Assembly (NCBI GenBank): GCA_003561665.1
Contig: PWVY01000158.1
Coordinates: 1 to 6,690 of the forward strand
Direction of reading: 5' to 3'
Length of the DNA: 6,690 nt
From: Thermoplasmata archaeon
GTDB lineage: Archaea; Thermoplasmatota; SW-10-69-26
The notes under the pieces were generated by a model. That model saw only the letters and a list, made by a program, of their open reading frames with translations. It was not told where the DNA came from and ran no database searches. A program made the position numbers and the translations under genes. Below, piece by piece: positions 5,620 through 6,690 of this stretch; the first letter of the stretch is position 1; every line of letters begins with the position of its first letter.

Positions 5620-6557
5620 TACACGAGCTTCGTTTCAGGGGGGTCCCCTTGCAGGGTGTCGATGATGCCCTGAGCGGCGAGGGTGGCGGCGTTGCGTTGG
5701 GCTTCCTCGGTTTGCGCACCGATGTGGGGGGTCGCGCTGACGCGGGGATGGTCGAGCAGGGGCATGGCTCCGGGGGGTTCGGTTTCGAACACGTCAAGCC
5801 CGGCACCGAGCACGGTGCCGTCGTTGAGGGCGTCGAGGAGGGCGTCTTCATCGATGATGCCGCCGCGGCTGGTGTTGATGACGACGATGCCGTTGGCGTT
5901 CTGGAAGAATGTGGCGTCGATGATGCCTTCGGTCGTGGGGGTTAGGGGGGTGTGCACGGTGAGGATGTCGACGAGGGGGGCTAAATCGTGGGGGTCGTCG
6001 TGGAGGTGTTGGATCTTCTCGGTGTGGGGGTGGTTGGGTTCAACGTAGGGGTCGTGCGCGTGGACGGTCATGCCGAGGGCTTTGGCGAGGGTTGCAACGC
6101 GGGCGCCGATGCGGCCGAGCCCGATGATGCCGAGGGTTTTCCCGTGGAGTTCGAACCCGCGGCAGTCTTTCTTGACCCATTCGCCGTTCTTGGTGGCGGG
6201 GAGGGCGTGGGGGATGTGGCGCGCGACGTTGAGCATGTGCGTGAGGGTGAGTTCGGCGACGGCGTTGGTGCTGGCGTTGGGCGTGTTGAAGACGGTGATC
6301 TCGCGTTGCTTGCAAGCGTCGAGGTCGATGTTGTCGACGCCGACGCCGGCGCGGGCGATGGCCGCAAGGTGTGGGGCTTGGTCGAGGAGTTGGGGGGTGA
6401 CGGTGGTGCCGGAGCGGACGATGAGGCCGTGGGCTTGGTTGAGGGCTTGGTGGAGTTTGTCGCCTTCTAGGGGGCCTTGGATGACATCGTGGCCTTCGTT
6501 TTCGAGGTGTTGGATGCCAGCGGGGTGGATGGGGTTGTTGACGAGGGTGGTCGTCAT
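5619..6557 (-). CDS. serA: D-3-phosphoglycerate dehydrogenase-type D-2-hydroxyacid dehydrogenase (short form)
   Basis: The enzyme class oxidises 3-phosphoglycerate with NAD as the first step of serine synthesis in the cytoplasm. In the 312-residue product, the substrate-domain motifs VRSGTTV (47-53) and GVGVDNIDLDA (71-81) are present. The Rossmann motif GLGRIG is at 146-151, with D169 (HAHDPY) at the expected NAD-selecting position. The catalytic triad residues are R231 (INTSRGG), E260 (DVFETEP) and H278 (TPHIGAQT), spaced as in E. coli SerA for R and E. The protein ends at about 312 residues, so the C-terminal ACT regulatory domain of E. coli-type SerA and the larger intervening domain of other forms are absent, and feedback control by serine through ACT is not expected. 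A related 2-hydroxyacid reductase cannot be excluded. The codons avoid third-position G (CAA, GAA and C-ending triplets dominate). The message is probably leaderless. Confidence 0.85.
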   Translation of the reverse strand: MTTTLVNNPIHPAGIQHLENEGHDVIQGPLEGDKLHQALNQAHGLIVRSGTTVTPQLLDQAPHLAAIARAGVGVDNIDLDACKQREITVFNTPNASTNAVAELTLTHMLNVARHIPHALPATKNGEWVKKDCRGFELHGKTLGIIGLGRIGARVATLAKALGMTVHAHDPYVEPNHPHTEKIQHLHDDPHDLAPLVDILTVHTPLTPTTEGIIDATFFQNANGIVVINTSRGGIIDEDALLDALNDGTVLGAGLDVFETEPPGAMPLLDHPRVSATPHIGAQTEEAQRNAATLAAQGIIDTLQGDPPETKLV

Positions 6558-6582
6558 CGGGAGGCGTGAGGCGGTGCTGGTG

Positions 6583-6590
6583 TTTATAGG
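6583..6590 (-). promoter_or_regulatory. serA promoter (archaeal TATA box, leaderless)
   Basis: The minus strand reads CCTATAAA, with TATAAA at 26-31 nt before the A of the serA ATG. This is the canonical archaeal distance if transcription starts at the start codon. The 25 nt in between are C-rich with no Shine-Dalgarno sequence, which supports leaderless translation. Confidence 0.7.
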
Positions 6591-6690
6591 CGTTCGGGCT
6601 CGTGGGCTGGAGCTGGAGCGGGGAGCGGGTGCTGGCTTGCGGGGTTTAGGGAGCGACGAGGGTGGGCACGGGGAATCGGGGGGCGTGCTC
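6591..6690. other. Window edge upstream of serA
   Basis: No gene start is visible on either strand. On the minus strand one frame is open from the edge to a TAA at 6648-6646 (14 codons reading EHAPRFPVPTLVAP). It could be the tail of an upstream gene, but 14 codons is too short to judge. Confidence 0.2.

Noticed and set aside
1..6690. CRISPR array, insertion sequence or integrase/attachment site
   Set aside because: No regularly spaced direct repeats, transposase or recombinase motifs, or terminal inverted repeats with target duplications were seen.

Overview
All genes in this 6.7 kb, high-GC window lie on the minus strand, so transcription runs from base 6690 towards base 1. Several signs point to an archaeon, probably a euryarchaeal or Thermoplasmatota-like lineage. 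Two genes with no Shine-Dalgarno sequence (nuoA and serA) have a CCTATA box starting about 29-31 nt upstream of the ATG, which is the spacing expected for leaderless archaeal transcripts. The secreted protein has nine N-glycosylation sequons, and several proteins are acidic. The exact lineage cannot be fixed from this window.

Layout in transcription order. (1) 6557-5619: a short D-3-phosphoglycerate dehydrogenase-type 2-hydroxyacid dehydrogenase (serA-like), probably with its own leaderless promoter. (2) A 252-nt gap with several perfect palindromes. (3) 5366-3255: a 703-residue protein with about eleven membrane segments followed by a Ser/Thr-kinase-like domain. Its catalytic loop reads HGNLRPEH instead of HRDLKPEN, so it is probably a pseudokinase. 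(4) 3241-3137: a possible 34-codon small ORF whose stop overlaps the next start. (5) 3140-2217: a secreted, sequon-rich acidic protein with two pre-peptidase C-terminal (PPC)-like beta domains. (6) A 441-nt gap with an 11-bp perfect hairpin, dense G-runs and the nuoA promoter. (7) 1775-215: nuoA, nuoB and nuoC of respiratory complex I, with overlapping ends. (8) 211-1: the start of nuoD, which after about 30-40 codons stops looking like NuoD and becomes an amidohydrolase/dihydroorotase-type N-terminus running off the window.

How the genes relate: nuoABC(D) form one complex I operon (membrane arm NuoA; N2 cluster and connecting subunits NuoB and NuoC). The membrane pseudokinase, small ORF and secreted protein are spaced like a second operon and may form a cell-surface sensing module; this link rests on spacing only. 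serA is a separate metabolic gene. The most notable points are the NuoD/amidohydrolase junction (either a chimeric contig end or a real rearrangement) and the sensor-like pseudokinase.
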